A stretch of DNA of 64,000 bases from positions 248,001 through 312,000 of the forward strand of contig OZ255824.1 in assembly GCA_965277495.1 (NCBI GenBank), given 5' to 3'. The position numbers were made by a program, and so were the translations under genes. The notes beneath the pieces were generated by a model, which was given only the letters and a program-made list of their open reading frames with translations, was not told the DNA's origin and did no database searches. The first letter of the stretch is position 1. Each line of letters starts with the position of its first letter. This stretch comes from CAHJXG01 sp965277495 (GTDB lineage Bacteria; Pseudomonadota; Alphaproteobacteria; Acetobacterales; Acetobacteraceae). Below are positions 35,778-44,983 of this stretch, piece by piece.

Positions 35778-36788
35778 TTACGCCGCTTGGGGAAGCATCC
35801 GCAGCGCAGGCAGTTCGTCCAGGTGGCACGCCGCCTTCTGCCCCGCGTTCATGTCCCGCAGCACTGGCTCCTCTGTTCGGCACCGGTCGAACACATAGGG
35901 GCAGCGCGTGTGGAAGCGGCAGCCGCTGGGCGGGTTGATCGGGCTCGGCACGTCGCCGGTCAGGATGATGCGGTCGCGCTTGGCAAAGGGGTCCGGTACC
36001 GGCACCGCCGACAGCAGCGCGCGGGTGTAAGGGTGCCGGGGGTTGGCGAACAGCGTGCGGCGGTCGGCGATCTCGACGATCTTGCCAAGATACATGACCG
36101 CGACCCGGTGCGTCAGGTGCTCGACGATCGCAAGGTCATGGCTGATGAACAGCAAAGCAAGGCCCAGCTCGTCCTGCAGGTCGGACAGCAGGTTGACGAT
36201 CTGCGCCTTCACCGAAACGTCGAGCGCGCTGACGGCCTCGTCGCAGATGATCAGGTCTGCGCCGGGCGCCAAGGCGCGCGCGATGCCGATGCGCTGGCGC
36301 TGCCCGCCGCTGAACTCGTGCGGATAGCGCCGCATGGCGTCGCGCGGCAGCCGCACGGTGTCCATGAGCTTGGCCACGCGGTCGTCGATCTCAGAAGCGC
36401 CGTTGGCCAGGCCAAAATTGTGCAGGGGCTCGGCGATGACGTCCCGCACCCGCATGCGGGGGTTGAGGCTGCTGAACGGGTCCTGGAACACCACTTGGAT
36501 GCGCTGGCGCAGCGGGCGCAACTGGCTGGCCGGGATGTTGTCGATGCGCGCGCCGTCCAGCCAGACCTCGCCGCCGGTCGGGTCGATCAGCCGCAGGATC
36601 GTCTTGCCGACCGTGCTCTTGCCGCAGCCGCTTTCGCCGACCAGGGACAGCGTCTCGCCTTTCTCGATCGAGAAGGTGACGCCATCGACGGCATAAACCT
36701 GGCCGGTGACGCCGCCGAACAGGCCGCCGCGCAGCGGGAAATGCTTTTTCAGCGCCCTGACGTCTAGCAGCGGCGGCGCGCTGGTCAT
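35778..36788 (-). CDS. oppF: Dipeptide/oligopeptide ABC transporter ATPase (OppF/DppF-like)
   Basis: This is a 336-residue ABC ATPase with Walker A 'LVGESGCGKSTVGKTI', Q-loop 'VVFQDPFSSLNP', signature 'HEFSGGQRQRIGIARAL', Walker B 'LIICDEAVSALDVS' and H-loop 'LLFISHDLAIV'. It has the C-terminal oligo_HPY segment with 'RCPYVFDRC', a cysteine motif typical of Dpp/Opp ATPases. The ATG at 36788 overlaps the upstream ATPase stop (ATGA). It is last in the SBP-oppB-C-D-F order. Confidence 0.93.
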   Translation of the reverse strand: MTSAPPLLDVRALKKHFPLRGGLFGGVTGQVYAVDGVTFSIEKGETLSLVGESGCGKSTVGKTILRLIDPTGGEVWLDGARIDNIPASQLRPLRQRIQVVFQDPFSSLNPRMRVRDVIAEPLHNFGLANGASEIDDRVAKLMDTVRLPRDAMRRYPHEFSGGQRQRIGIARALAPGADLIICDEAVSALDVSVKAQIVNLLSDLQDELGLALLFISHDLAIVEHLTHRVAVMYLGKIVEIADRRTLFANPRHPYTRALLSAVPVPDPFAKRDRIILTGDVPSPINPPSGCRFHTRCPYVFDRCRTEEPVLRDMNAGQKAACHLDELPALRMLPQAA

Positions 36789-37813
36789 GCCGCCAGCCCC
36801 TCGGGCATGGCATATTCGGCGTAGTGGCAGGCGACGTAGTGGCCGGGCCGTTTGGCCTCGACCGCCGGGGCGACGGTGCGGCACAGCTCGGTGGCGCTCA
36901 GGCAGCGTCCGGCGAAGGCGCAGCCGACGATGGGCTTGCGCAAGGACGGCACCAGGCCGGGAATTTCCGCCAGCTTCGACCGTCCGCCGGACGACAGCGA
37001 CGATCCGAGCCGCGGCACCGCGCCGAGCAAGCCGCGGGTGTAGGGGTGCTGCGGGTTGCCGAAGATCTCGACGGCCGTCGCCTCCTCGACCTTGCGGCCG
37101 GCATACATGACCACGACGCGCTGCGCCATCTCGGCCACCACGCCCAAGTCATGCGTGATGAGCATGATCGCCGAGCCAAGCCGGGTCTTGAGGTCGCGCA
37201 TCAGGTCCAGGATCTGCGCCTGGATGGTCACGTCCAGCGCCGTGGTCGGCTCGTCGGCAATCAGCAGCTTTGGGTTGCACGCCAGCGCCATGCCGATCAT
37301 CACCCGTTGGCGCATGCCGCCCGAGAGCTGATGCGGATATTCCCGCACCCGGCGGTCCGGTGCGGGAATGCCGACGAGCGTCAGCATCTCGACCGCCCGC
37401 GCCTCGGCCTGCGCCGCCGACAGGCCCTGGTGCAGCCGCAGCGTCTCGCCGATCTGCCGCCCGATGGTCAGCACCGGGTTCAGGCTGGTCATCGGCTCCT
37501 GGAAAATCATGCTGATGTCGTTGCCGCGCAACTTGCGCATCTCTGGCTCCGGCAGCTTGAGCAGGTCGCGGCCCTGGAAGCGGATGCTGCCGGCGATGCG
37601 GCCCGGCGGCTCCTGGATCAGGCGCAGCAGGCTCATGCTGGTGACGGACTTGCCGCAGCCGCTTTCGCCGACGATCGCCAGCGTCTCGCCCGCGTCGATG
37701 TGAAACGACAGGCCCTCGACGGCACGCACCACACCGTCGAGGGTGCCGAAATGCGTCTGCAGGTTCTCGACCTTTAGCAGCGGTTCAACGCTGCGCGGTG
37801 GCGGCAGCGCCAT
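36785..37813 (-). CDS. oppD: Dipeptide/oligopeptide ABC transporter ATPase (OppD/DppD-like)
   Basis: This 342-residue ABC ATPase has Walker A 'IVGESGCGKSVTSMSLL', Q-loop 'MIFQEPMTSLNPVLTIG', signature 'YPHQLSGGMRQRVMIGMAL', Walker B 'LLIADEPTTALDVT' and 'IMLITHDLGVVAEMAQRV'. The C-terminal oligo_HPY region has 'FAGRCLSATELC'. The ATG at 37813 shares one base with the oppC stop (TGATG). It forms a heterodimer with OppF, powering the OppBC pore. Confidence 0.94.
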   Translation of the reverse strand: MALPPPRSVEPLLKVENLQTHFGTLDGVVRAVEGLSFHIDAGETLAIVGESGCGKSVTSMSLLRLIQEPPGRIAGSIRFQGRDLLKLPEPEMRKLRGNDISMIFQEPMTSLNPVLTIGRQIGETLRLHQGLSAAQAEARAVEMLTLVGIPAPDRRVREYPHQLSGGMRQRVMIGMALACNPKLLIADEPTTALDVTIQAQILDLMRDLKTRLGSAIMLITHDLGVVAEMAQRVVVMYAGRKVEEATAVEIFGNPQHPYTRGLLGAVPRLGSSLSSGGRSKLAEIPGLVPSLRKPIVGCAFAGRCLSATELCRTVAPAVEAKRPGHYVACHYAEYAMPEGLAA

Positions 37814-38748
37814 CAGACCCTCTTGGCCATGCGCGGATCGAGCGCGTCGCGTAGGCCATCGCCCAGCAGGTTGACCGCCAGCACCGTCAGCGACAGGAAC
37901 ACCGCCGGGAAGAAGACGATATAGGGTTTGACCTGCCACAGCGCCCGGCCCTCGGCCATGATGTTGCCCCAGGACGGGGTGATCGGCGGGGTGCCGGCGC
38001 CAATGAACGACAGGATCGCCTCGGTGATCATCGCCGACGCGCAGATATAAGTCGCCTGCACGGTGATCGGCGCCAGCGTGTTCGGCACGATATGACGCCA
38101 GATGATCATGGGGACCCGCGTGCCGGACGCGATGGCCGCCTCGACATAGGGCTGCTCGCGCAAACTCAGCACGACGCCGCGCACCAGGCGGGACACGCGG
38201 GGGATTTCGGCGATGGTGATGGCGGTGATGACGTTGCCGACGCTGCCGCGGGTGAGCGCCATCAGTGCGATCGCCAGCAGGATGGGCGGTATGGACATCA
38301 GCCCGTCCATCACCCGCATGATGATGCTGTCGGCCCAGCGCACGAAGCCGGACACCAGCCCGATGGCCATGCCGATCACCGACGCCAGCGCCGCCACCGA
38401 GAAGCCGACGACCAGCGATACCCGCGCGCCATACAGCACCCGGGAATACACGTCGCGGCCCAGCATGTCGGTGCCGAACCAATACTGCATCGAGGGCTCC
38501 CGGGTGCGCTTGGCCGGCGCCAGCGCGGTCGGGTCGGTGGTCCACAGCAGCGGCGCCGCGACCGCCACGAACAGGATAATCGCCAGCAACAGCCCGCCCG
38601 CGAAAATGGTGGGATAGCGCCGGATGAAGGTGCGGACCCGACCGCGCGGCTTCACCGCCGGCAACACATCCGGCATCGCGGCCGCGGGCGTCACATGCGG
38701 CGCCAAGGCGGTGGCCACCGGCGCGTCGGGAAGGACAGTTGCGCTCAA
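37813..38748 (-). CDS. oppC: Dipeptide/oligopeptide ABC transporter permease (OppC/DppC-like)
   Basis: This 311-residue permease has an Ala/Pro-rich cytoplasmic N-terminus, a first helix 'TIFAGGLLLAIILFVAVAAPLL', the OppC N-domain 'YWFGTDMLGRDVYSRVLYGARVSL', and five further helices. The EAA coupling loop reads 'EAAIASGTRVPMIIWRHIVPN', which contacts the ATPases. It overlaps oppB by four bases and oppD by one. Confidence 0.93.
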   Translation of the reverse strand: MSATVLPDAPVATALAPHVTPAAAMPDVLPAVKPRGRVRTFIRRYPTIFAGGLLLAIILFVAVAAPLLWTTDPTALAPAKRTREPSMQYWFGTDMLGRDVYSRVLYGARVSLVVGFSVAALASVIGMAIGLVSGFVRWADSIIMRVMDGLMSIPPILLAIALMALTRGSVGNVITAITIAEIPRVSRLVRGVVLSLREQPYVEAAIASGTRVPMIIWRHIVPNTLAPITVQATYICASAMITEAILSFIGAGTPPITPSWGNIMAEGRALWQVKPYIVFFPAVFLSLTVLAVNLLGDGLRDALDPRMAKRV

Positions 38749-39686
38749 TACCGTATCCTCGGATCGAATGCGGTGTACATCAGGTCGACGCCCAGGTTCA
38801 CGAGGACATAGACAAAGCTGAACAGCAGCACGACGCCCTGGATGACCGGGTAGTCGCGCCGCAGGATGGCGTCGACGACCAGGCGGCCCAGCCCAGGGAT
38901 GGCGAACACGCTCTCGGTGACCACGGCGCCGCCAATCAGCAGCGCCACGCCGATGCCGATCACCGTCACGATCGGCACCGCCGCGTTCTTAAGCGCGTGC
39001 AGGAACAGGATGGTGCGGCTGCCGACGCCCTTGGCCCTGGCGGTGCGGATGTAGTCCTGGCTCAAGACTTCAAGCATGGTCGCGCGGGTGATGCGGGCGA
39101 TCAGCGCGATATACACGCCGCCCAGCGCCACCGCGGGCAGCACCAGGTTGTTCAGCCATGGGCCAAAGCCGCGCGAGATCGGCGTGTAGCCCTGCACCGG
39201 GAACCAGTCGAGCTGCAGCGCGAACACGTAGGCGAGGATGTAGCCCACGACGAACACCGGCACCGAGAAGCCGAATACCGCGAAAATCATGATGAGCCGG
39301 TCGATCCAGGTACCCTGGTTCCAGGCCGCCAGCACGCCCATCGGGACGGCGATGCCGATGGACAGGATCAAGGTCAGGATCATGAGCGAAACCGTCGGCT
39401 CCAGGCGTTGCTGGATCATGCGGGTAACGGGCAGGTTGGTGAAAATCGAAACGCCGAGGTCGCCGTTCAGCACGTGCCAGACCCATTCGCCGAAGCGGAT
39501 CAGGAACGGGCGGTCGAGGCCCAGCCCGGCGCGTATGCGTTCCACGTCGGCCGGCGTCGCCTGGTCGCCGGCGATGATCGCGGCCGGGTCGCCGGGGGCT
39601 ATATACAAAAGGCTGAACACGAACAGCGCCACGATCGCCATCACCGGGATCGTGGACAGCACCCGCCGGGCAAGATAGCCGAGCAT
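38745..39686 (-). CDS. oppB: Dipeptide/oligopeptide ABC transporter permease (OppB/DppB-like)
   Basis: This 313-residue permease has the standard start 'MLGYLARRVLSTIPVMAIVALFVFSLL', then 'LGLDRPFLIRFGEWVWHVLNGDLGVS' and the EAA loop 'YIRTARAKGVGSRTILFLHALKNA', with six predicted helices. The ATG at 39686 shares one base with the upstream substrate-binding-protein stop; the end overlaps oppC. It forms the transmembrane channel with OppC. Confidence 0.94.
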   Translation of the reverse strand: MLGYLARRVLSTIPVMAIVALFVFSLLYIAPGDPAAIIAGDQATPADVERIRAGLGLDRPFLIRFGEWVWHVLNGDLGVSIFTNLPVTRMIQQRLEPTVSLMILTLILSIGIAVPMGVLAAWNQGTWIDRLIMIFAVFGFSVPVFVVGYILAYVFALQLDWFPVQGYTPISRGFGPWLNNLVLPAVALGGVYIALIARITRATMLEVLSQDYIRTARAKGVGSRTILFLHALKNAAVPIVTVIGIGVALLIGGAVVTESVFAIPGLGRLVVDAILRRDYPVIQGVVLLFSFVYVLVNLGVDLMYTAFDPRIRY

Positions 39687-41275
39687 CAGGTTTTCTGGAC
39701 GCCCCAGAACACCGGGAACGGCGCCTTGATCACGCCGCTCACGTTCTTGCGCCAGGCTTGATAGCCCAGGAAGAAACCGGTCGGGATGTAGGTCACGAAC
39801 TCCATGGACATCTTGTTGAGGTCCGCCATAGCCGCCTTTTCGGCGGCTGCGTCGGGGGCGTCGTACCAAGTGCCGATGCCCGCCTCGATCGCATCCGACC
39901 TCGGCCAGCCGAACCAGGCCTTGTCGCCGCCGGCGTCGAACGCGGTATAGGGCGCCGGGTTGATGCAGTCGGCGCCCGCGTGCCAGGTGTGGAAAATGTG
40001 CCAGCCGCCCTGCGACGGCGGATCCTTCTTGGCCCGGCGCGCGCCCACCGTGCCCCAGTCGAGCGCCTGGTAGTCCACCTTCATGCCGATCTTCTGCAGC
40101 AGGTCGGCCGTAACGTCGCCCTGCGCCTTGGTAATCTGCACGTCGGTCGCGACGCACAGCACGATCGTCTCGCCCTTGTAGCCGGCCTCCGCCAACAGCT
40201 TCTTGGCCTCGTCATAGCGGCGCGGTCCCGTCAGAATCTCGCCGCCCGCCTCGGTGTAGGATGGGGTGCCCGGCGTGAAGTAGCTTGGCAGCGGCTTCCA
40301 CAACTCATCGTCGTTGCCGACGACGGCGCGCATGTAGTCCTCCTGGCTCAATGCCATCATCACCGCACGGCGCACCCGCACGTCGTTGAACGGCGGATGC
40401 AGGTGGTTGATGCGGAACGAGCCGATGTTGCCCAGCGGGTCCGAGATGTCGACGTTGATGTTGCGGTTGCGCTTCAGCAGCGGCACCAGGTCGGGAACCG
40501 GGTTCTCCCACCAATCGATCTCGCCGTTCTGCAGCGCCGCCGCCTTGGTCGCGTCGTCGGGCAAAATCAGCCACTCGATGCGGTCGAACATCATGCGCTT
40601 GCCGCCCGACAGCCACTCCGCCGCTTCCTGGCGCGGCTCATAGCCTGCGAACTTCTCGAACACTGCCAGCGAGCCCGGCACCCATTCGTCCTTCTTGAAC
40701 ACCATCGGACCGGAGCCGACGTATTCCTTAATAAGCTGGAACGGGTCGGTCTTGGCGATGCGCTCCGGCATGATCTCGGCGACCGGCGCGTTGCTCTTGC
40801 CGAGCGCGAACAGCATTTTCGGGAATGGCTTGTTCAGGCGGAAGCGCACCGTACGGTCATCGAGCGCCTCGAGCGCATCCATCGAGGCCTTGATCCGCTG
40901 GCCCATGGTGTCGCGCACCATCCACCGGTTCAGGCTGGCGACGACATCCTTGGAGAGCACCGGCTCGCCGTCGTGGAATTTCAGGCCGGGGCGCAGGCGT
41001 ATGGTCCAGGTCTTGTTGCCGTCGGCCGCCTCATACGCCTCGGCCATTTGCAGCTTTGGCAGCAAGTTGCTGTCGACGCCGAACAGCGTGTCCCAGATCA
41101 ACAGGCTGGCGTTGCGGACGACGTATTGCGTGCCGGCGATGGCGTCGAGGCTCGAAAGGTTGGCCTGCGGCACGAAACGCAGCACGCGCGCATTCTGCGC
41201 CAAAGACAGCCGCGGCATGGCCAGGGTGCTTAGCGCGGCGGCAGTTCCGGTGGCCAGTAGATCACGACGCTTCAT
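39686..41275 (-). CDS. ABC transporter substrate-binding protein, family 5 (first copy)
   Basis: This is a 529-residue SBP_bac_5 periplasmic binding protein with a twin-arginine-type signal 'MKRRDLLATGTAAALSTLAMP' ending near 'SLAQ'. Landmarks are 'TWTIRLRPGLKFHDGEPV', 'MPERIAKTDPFQLIKEYVGSGP' and 'FRINHLHPPFNDVRVRRAVMMALS'. It joins directly to oppB (one-base overlap), so it is the dedicated binder for the transporter. Ligands of this family are peptides, opines or other amphipathic solutes; the specific ligand is unknown. It is paralogous to the next gene upstream. Confidence 0.93.
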   Translation of the reverse strand: MKRRDLLATGTAAALSTLAMPRLSLAQNARVLRFVPQANLSSLDAIAGTQYVVRNASLLIWDTLFGVDSNLLPKLQMAEAYEAADGNKTWTIRLRPGLKFHDGEPVLSKDVVASLNRWMVRDTMGQRIKASMDALEALDDRTVRFRLNKPFPKMLFALGKSNAPVAEIMPERIAKTDPFQLIKEYVGSGPMVFKKDEWVPGSLAVFEKFAGYEPRQEAAEWLSGGKRMMFDRIEWLILPDDATKAAALQNGEIDWWENPVPDLVPLLKRNRNINVDISDPLGNIGSFRINHLHPPFNDVRVRRAVMMALSQEDYMRAVVGNDDELWKPLPSYFTPGTPSYTEAGGEILTGPRRYDEAKKLLAEAGYKGETIVLCVATDVQITKAQGDVTADLLQKIGMKVDYQALDWGTVGARRAKKDPPSQGGWHIFHTWHAGADCINPAPYTAFDAGGDKAWFGWPRSDAIEAGIGTWYDAPDAAAEKAAMADLNKMSMEFVTYIPTGFFLGYQAWRKNVSGVIKAPFPVFWGVQKT

Positions 41276-41347
41276 GCGAACCCTTATGTCAGACGAACCT
41301 TAACGATTTATTGCAAGCTTTGGGCCATCATAGCCCACAGCATGGCA

Positions 41348-42925
41348 TCAGGCGCGCTTTACATTCCAGAACAAGGCAAACCCATTCAGCACGCCCTGCA
41401 AGTCGGTGCGGTATGCCGTTGGCTGCAGGTATTGGCCCATGGGGATATATGGCAGGCTCTGCAGCGCCTCTCGCTGTATTTCGGCGCAAATGGCGGCCTG
41501 CTGCGCCACATCCGGCGCGTCGAACCAGTCGTTGCGCAGTCGCTCGATCTTCGCGTCGGCCGGCCAGCCGAACCAGGCCTGGTCACCGTTGGCGCGCAGC
41601 GACAGGTGCCCGGCCGGATTGAGATGGTCGGTGCCGGCCCAGGCGGTGCAGAACGCGCTCCAGCCGCCGGCCTCCACCGGGTCCTTTTTTGCCCGCCGGG
41701 TCACGACGCTGCCCCAGTCCGTCGCCTGATAGTCGACGTTCATGCCCGCCCGCTGCAGCATGTCGGCGACCACGTCCGCCATGGCTTTCAGCACCGGGAA
41801 GTCGGTCGCCGCCAGCAGCACCACGCGCTCGTTGTCATAGCCGGCCACCTTCAGGTCGCGCTTAACCTTCGCCATGTCGCGCGGCCCGGCGAACACGTCG
41901 AGGCCCACCGTGCTGGCCATCGGCGTGTCGGGGCAGAAGAAACCGACGCCGGTCCGCGACATCTTCTCGTCCGTGCCGACGACGGCGGTCACGACATCTT
42001 CCTGGCTCATCGCCCCCAGCAGCGCCCGGCGGATGGCCGGGTTGTTGAACGGCGGCTGCAGGTGGTTCATGCGCAGGATGGCGATCTGGCCCGACGGCTC
42101 CTGCACCACGACCTTCACGCCGCGGCGGCGGGCGAGCATGCCCATCAGATCGGCGGTCGCGTAGTCCCACCAATCCTGCTCGTTATTCATCAGCGCCTGC
42201 GCCGCGGTCGTCGGGTCGGGGATCGTGGTCCACTCGACCCGGTCGAAGTTCACGATTTTCGGGCCCGACGTCCAATCGACCCGGCCGCTTTCGCGTGGCT
42301 GGTAGCCAGCGAATTTTTCATAGACGACGCGGGCGCCGGGCACCCGTTCATCGGCCTTGAAGCGGAACGGGCCGCTGCCGACCATCTCCGTCACCTGGGT
42401 GAACGGGTCGGTCTTGGCGATGCGTTCCGGCATGATCGCCGGCATGTACAGCGGCGTCTTGGCCAGCGCCGACGGCAACAGCGCGAACGGCTTCTTCAGC
42501 CGGAACACGAGCGTGCGGTCGTCCTTCGCCGCCAGTTCATCGGCCGCCGCCATCAGCGCGCCGCCGAACGCGTCCCGTTTGCCCCAGCGCTGCAGGCTGG
42601 CGACGCAGTCCTGCGCCCGCACCGGCTCGTTGTCATGGAACATCAACCCCGGACGCAGCGTGAGCGTCCAGGTCTTGCCGTCGTTCTCGGTCGTGAAGCC
42701 CTCAAGCATCTGCGGCGACGGACGATACTCGCTGTCCTGGCCGAACAGCGTGTCATAGACCATGAAGGCGTGGTTGCGCGTGACATAGGCCGTGGTCCAC
42801 ATCGGGTCGAGCACCGTCAGGTCGGCCTGCGGGATGAACCGGAGCACCCGGCTGTTCTGGGCGCGCGCGATCGCTGGCGCCCCCAGGCCCGCGGCCGTCG
42901 CAGCCAAGAATGTCCGACGCTTCAT
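41348..42925 (-). CDS. ABC transporter substrate-binding protein, family 5 (second copy)
   Basis: This is a 525-residue paralogue of the preceding binding protein with the same layout: Tat-like signal 'MKRRTFLAATAAGLGAPAIARAQ', 'TWTLTLRPGLMFHDNEPV', 'MPERIAKTDPFTQVTEMVGSGP' and 'LRMNHLQPPFNNPAIRRALLGAMS'. The 72-bp gap to the next SBP contains a TGGGC/GCCCA hairpin. The two SBPs sharing one permease/ATPase set suggest different ligand preferences after duplication. The ATG at 42925 follows GGAGGGAC. Confidence 0.93.
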   Translation of the reverse strand: MKRRTFLAATAAGLGAPAIARAQNSRVLRFIPQADLTVLDPMWTTAYVTRNHAFMVYDTLFGQDSEYRPSPQMLEGFTTENDGKTWTLTLRPGLMFHDNEPVRAQDCVASLQRWGKRDAFGGALMAAADELAAKDDRTLVFRLKKPFALLPSALAKTPLYMPAIMPERIAKTDPFTQVTEMVGSGPFRFKADERVPGARVVYEKFAGYQPRESGRVDWTSGPKIVNFDRVEWTTIPDPTTAAQALMNNEQDWWDYATADLMGMLARRRGVKVVVQEPSGQIAILRMNHLQPPFNNPAIRRALLGAMSQEDVVTAVVGTDEKMSRTGVGFFCPDTPMASTVGLDVFAGPRDMAKVKRDLKVAGYDNERVVLLAATDFPVLKAMADVVADMLQRAGMNVDYQATDWGSVVTRRAKKDPVEAGGWSAFCTAWAGTDHLNPAGHLSLRANGDQAWFGWPADAKIERLRNDWFDAPDVAQQAAICAEIQREALQSLPYIPMGQYLQPTAYRTDLQGVLNGFALFWNVKRA

Positions 42926-43033
42926 CGCTGTCCCTCCTGCGCTCCAAGCAGAACAGACCACGCCCTTGCCTCAGATGCCAGCGCTGCGGCGGTCCAGATG
43001 GCATTCGATGCGGAAACCGGGTAGAATGCTGCG

Positions 43034-43519
43034 ATGCACTTTCCAACCTACGCGGCCTCGCGCCTCCGTGGCCTTGTGACGCCGAATAGACGCTTGACCC
43101 TGCAGCAATTTGCCCGGTTCGGAACCGTCGGGGCGGCGGGCGCCGTCGTCGACATCACGATGGTCTATGCCACCATGGCGACGCTCGGCCTCTACGCCGC
43201 GGGTTTGGTGGCATACTTGGCGGCGGTCACGACGACATGGGCGCTGAACCGCGCCTGGACCTTTGCCGGACGCGGCAGCGGCAGCCTGGTGCGGCAATGG
43301 ATGCTGTTCGTGGCGGCCAATGGCGTGGGCTTTGTGCTGAACCGCGGGACCTTTTCCCTGCTGGTGCTCATGGTGCCCGCCTGCGCGCAGCACCCGATCA
43401 TCGCCATTCTCGCTGGCGTGGGCGCCGGCATGTTCGCCAACTTTAACCTGTCCCGCAGCCTGGTGTTCCGCACCCAGTCCTCGCCCAAACCGGCGCAGCG
43501 CCCGGCGCCGACCCGCTGA
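43034..43519 (+). CDS. GtrA-family membrane protein
   Basis: This 161-residue protein has four predicted transmembrane helices. It has the GtrA N-terminal signature 'QQFARFGTVGAAGAVVDITMVYATM' and the conserved 'TTTWALNRAWTFAGRG' and 'NFNLSRSLVFR' blocks. GtrA-type proteins are thought to flip lipid-linked sugars (undecaprenyl-phosphate-glucose and similar) or act in teichoic/arabinogalactan assembly. Here it converges with galE 25 bp away, consistent with surface-sugar metabolism. Confidence 0.9.
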   Translation: MHFPTYAASRLRGLVTPNRRLTLQQFARFGTVGAAGAVVDITMVYATMATLGLYAAGLVAYLAAVTTTWALNRAWTFAGRGSGSLVRQWMLFVAANGVGFVLNRGTFSLLVLMVPACAQHPIIAILAGVGAGMFANFNLSRSLVFRTQSSPKPAQRPAPTR

Positions 43520-43544
43520 CCTGCATCCAGAAGGCGTTTCCGCC

Positions 43545-44540
43545 CTACGATCGGTCGCCGTAGCCGTTGGGATGCGCCTGGCGCCACGCGGCGGCGCTGG
43601 CGACAATGGTGTCGAGTTGCGCAAAACGCGGTGTCCACCCGGTCTCGCTCTGGATCAGCGCGGACGATGCGACGAGCACGGCCGGGTCGCCGGGCCGGCG
43701 GTCGCCGAACTGCATCGGGACCGGGCGGCCCAGCACCCGCTCCACCGAGGCGATCACGTCGCGGACCGAGTGGCCACTGCCGTTGCCGAGGTTGTAGGTG
43801 ACGCTGCGGCGGTCGAGCTGCGTGAGCGCGCACAGATGCGCCTCGCCGAGGTCGGTCACGTGCACGTAGTCGCGGATGCAGGTGCCGTCCGCCGTCGGAT
43901 AGTCGGCGCCGAACACCGTGAGCGCCCCTCGCCGTCCGAGCGCCGCGTCGATGACCAACGGGATCAAATGGGTTTCGGGATCATGGTCCTCACCGAGGCG
44001 GCCATCCGGATCGGCGCCGGCAGCGTTGAAATAACGCAGGCAGGCGCTGCGCAGGCCGTGCACCTGGTCGGCCCAACGCAAACTGCGCTCGATCATCAAC
44101 TTGCTCTCGCCATAGGGCGATGACGGGTCGATGCGGGCGGTCTCGTCGATTGGCACCCGCTCCGGCTCGCCGAACAGGTTCGCGGTCGATGACAGGATGA
44201 ACTTCTTCACGCCATGCCGGATGCAGGCATCGACCAGGCGCATGCCGCCAGCGGCATTCTCCAACAGGTAACGCAGGGGTTCGCGCATGCTTTCCCCGAC
44301 CAGGGAGAGCGCTGCGAAATGGAACACGGCGGACCAGGGTCCCTCGGCCAGCACGGCGTCGAGGCGTTCGGTGTCGGAGACGTCGGCCTCGATCAGGCGC
44401 ACGCCCGGCGGGACGGCGGCGCGGTGGCCCTGGCGCATGTTGTCGATGACGACGACATCGGCGCCCCGCGCGACGAGCAGCGCGACGAGGTGGCTGCCGA
44501 CATAGCCAGCCCCGCCAGTGACGAGGAAGCGTTCTTGCAT
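43545..44540 (-). CDS. galE: UDP-glucose 4-epimerase
   Basis: This 331-residue short-chain dehydrogenase/reductase has the NAD-binding 'FLVTGGAGYVGSHLVALLVARG', catalytic Ser/Tyr/Lys in 'SSTANLFGE' and 'SSPYGESKLMIER', and the GalE-specific 'ACLRYFNAAGADPDGRLGEDH'. It interconverts UDP-glucose and UDP-galactose for exopolysaccharide/LPS precursors. Two direct AGCGCAAT repeats lie just upstream of the ATG at 44540. Confidence 0.95.
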   Translation of the reverse strand: MQERFLVTGGAGYVGSHLVALLVARGADVVVIDNMRQGHRAAVPPGVRLIEADVSDTERLDAVLAEGPWSAVFHFAALSLVGESMREPLRYLLENAAGGMRLVDACIRHGVKKFILSSTANLFGEPERVPIDETARIDPSSPYGESKLMIERSLRWADQVHGLRSACLRYFNAAGADPDGRLGEDHDPETHLIPLVIDAALGRRGALTVFGADYPTADGTCIRDYVHVTDLGEAHLCALTQLDRRSVTYNLGNGSGHSVRDVIASVERVLGRPVPMQFGDRRPGDPAVLVASSALIQSETGWTPRFAQLDTIVASAAAWRQAHPNGYGDRS

Positions 44541-44562
44541 TGTTCAATCCTCGTTTTCGCCA

Positions 44563-44590
44563 AGCGCAATATAAACCAATCTAGCGCAAT
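44563..44590 (-). promoter_or_regulatory. Direct repeat pair upstream of galE
   Basis: AGCGCAAT occurs at 44563-44570 and again at 44583-44590, exactly 20 bp apart (about two helical turns), separated by an A/T-rich ATAAACCAAT. Spacing and position 23 bp upstream of the galE ATG fit a regulator-binding or promoter region; the -10-like TATATT lies between the copies on the minus strand. Confidence 0.35.
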
Positions 44591-44687
44591 CCGGCGATCG
44601 TAGTTGCACTATCGTTGATATCCGAGCGTTGCCATCCGGGATACGCCATCAGTCACACAGCCACTCCAAAGCGGATTGCCCTAGCGT

Positions 44688-44703
44688 CGAATGACGACAT
44701 TCG
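44688..44703. promoter_or_regulatory. Inverted repeat upstream of the vapB-like gene
   Basis: CGAATG-ACGA-CATTCG, perfect 6-bp arms centred ~40 bp upstream of the antitoxin ATG. VapB-type antitoxins commonly autoregulate at such repeats, so this is a candidate operator. Confidence 0.45.
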
Positions 44704-44734
44704 CTACCTTCCTGTCACTCAGAAGGTGGTTGCC

Positions 44735-44983
44735 ATGGAACACTATCGTGTCCAGATTGCTTCAAATGGCCGAATGGTGCTGCCGGCCGATATACGCCAG
44801 CAACTCCAAGTCGAGGGCGGAGGCTTGCTCATCATCCGGAAAGACGCAGGCCGCCTCGTGCTCGAAAGCATGGATGACGCCGTTCGCCGCGCGCAGGAGC
44901 TGGTGCGGCACTATGCGCCGTCAGCCAGTGGCGTCGCCGACGAGCTGCTGGCAGAGCGCCGGGCCGACGCCGAGCATGAGTAG
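44735..44983 (+). CDS. AbrB/SpoVT-type antitoxin (VapB-like)
   Basis: This 82-residue protein starts with a swapped-hairpin AbrB domain ('YRVQIASNGRMVLPADIRQQL', then 'GGLLIIRKDAGRLVLESM') and has a helical C-terminus that would bind the toxin. AGAAGGTGG precedes the ATG at 44735. The stop overlaps the toxin start by 8 bp (ATGAGTAG), the usual antitoxin-toxin arrangement. It probably represses its own operon through the upstream inverted repeat. Confidence 0.88.
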   Translation: MEHYRVQIASNGRMVLPADIRQQLQVEGGGLLIIRKDAGRLVLESMDDAVRRAQELVRHYAPSASGVADELLAERRADAEHE

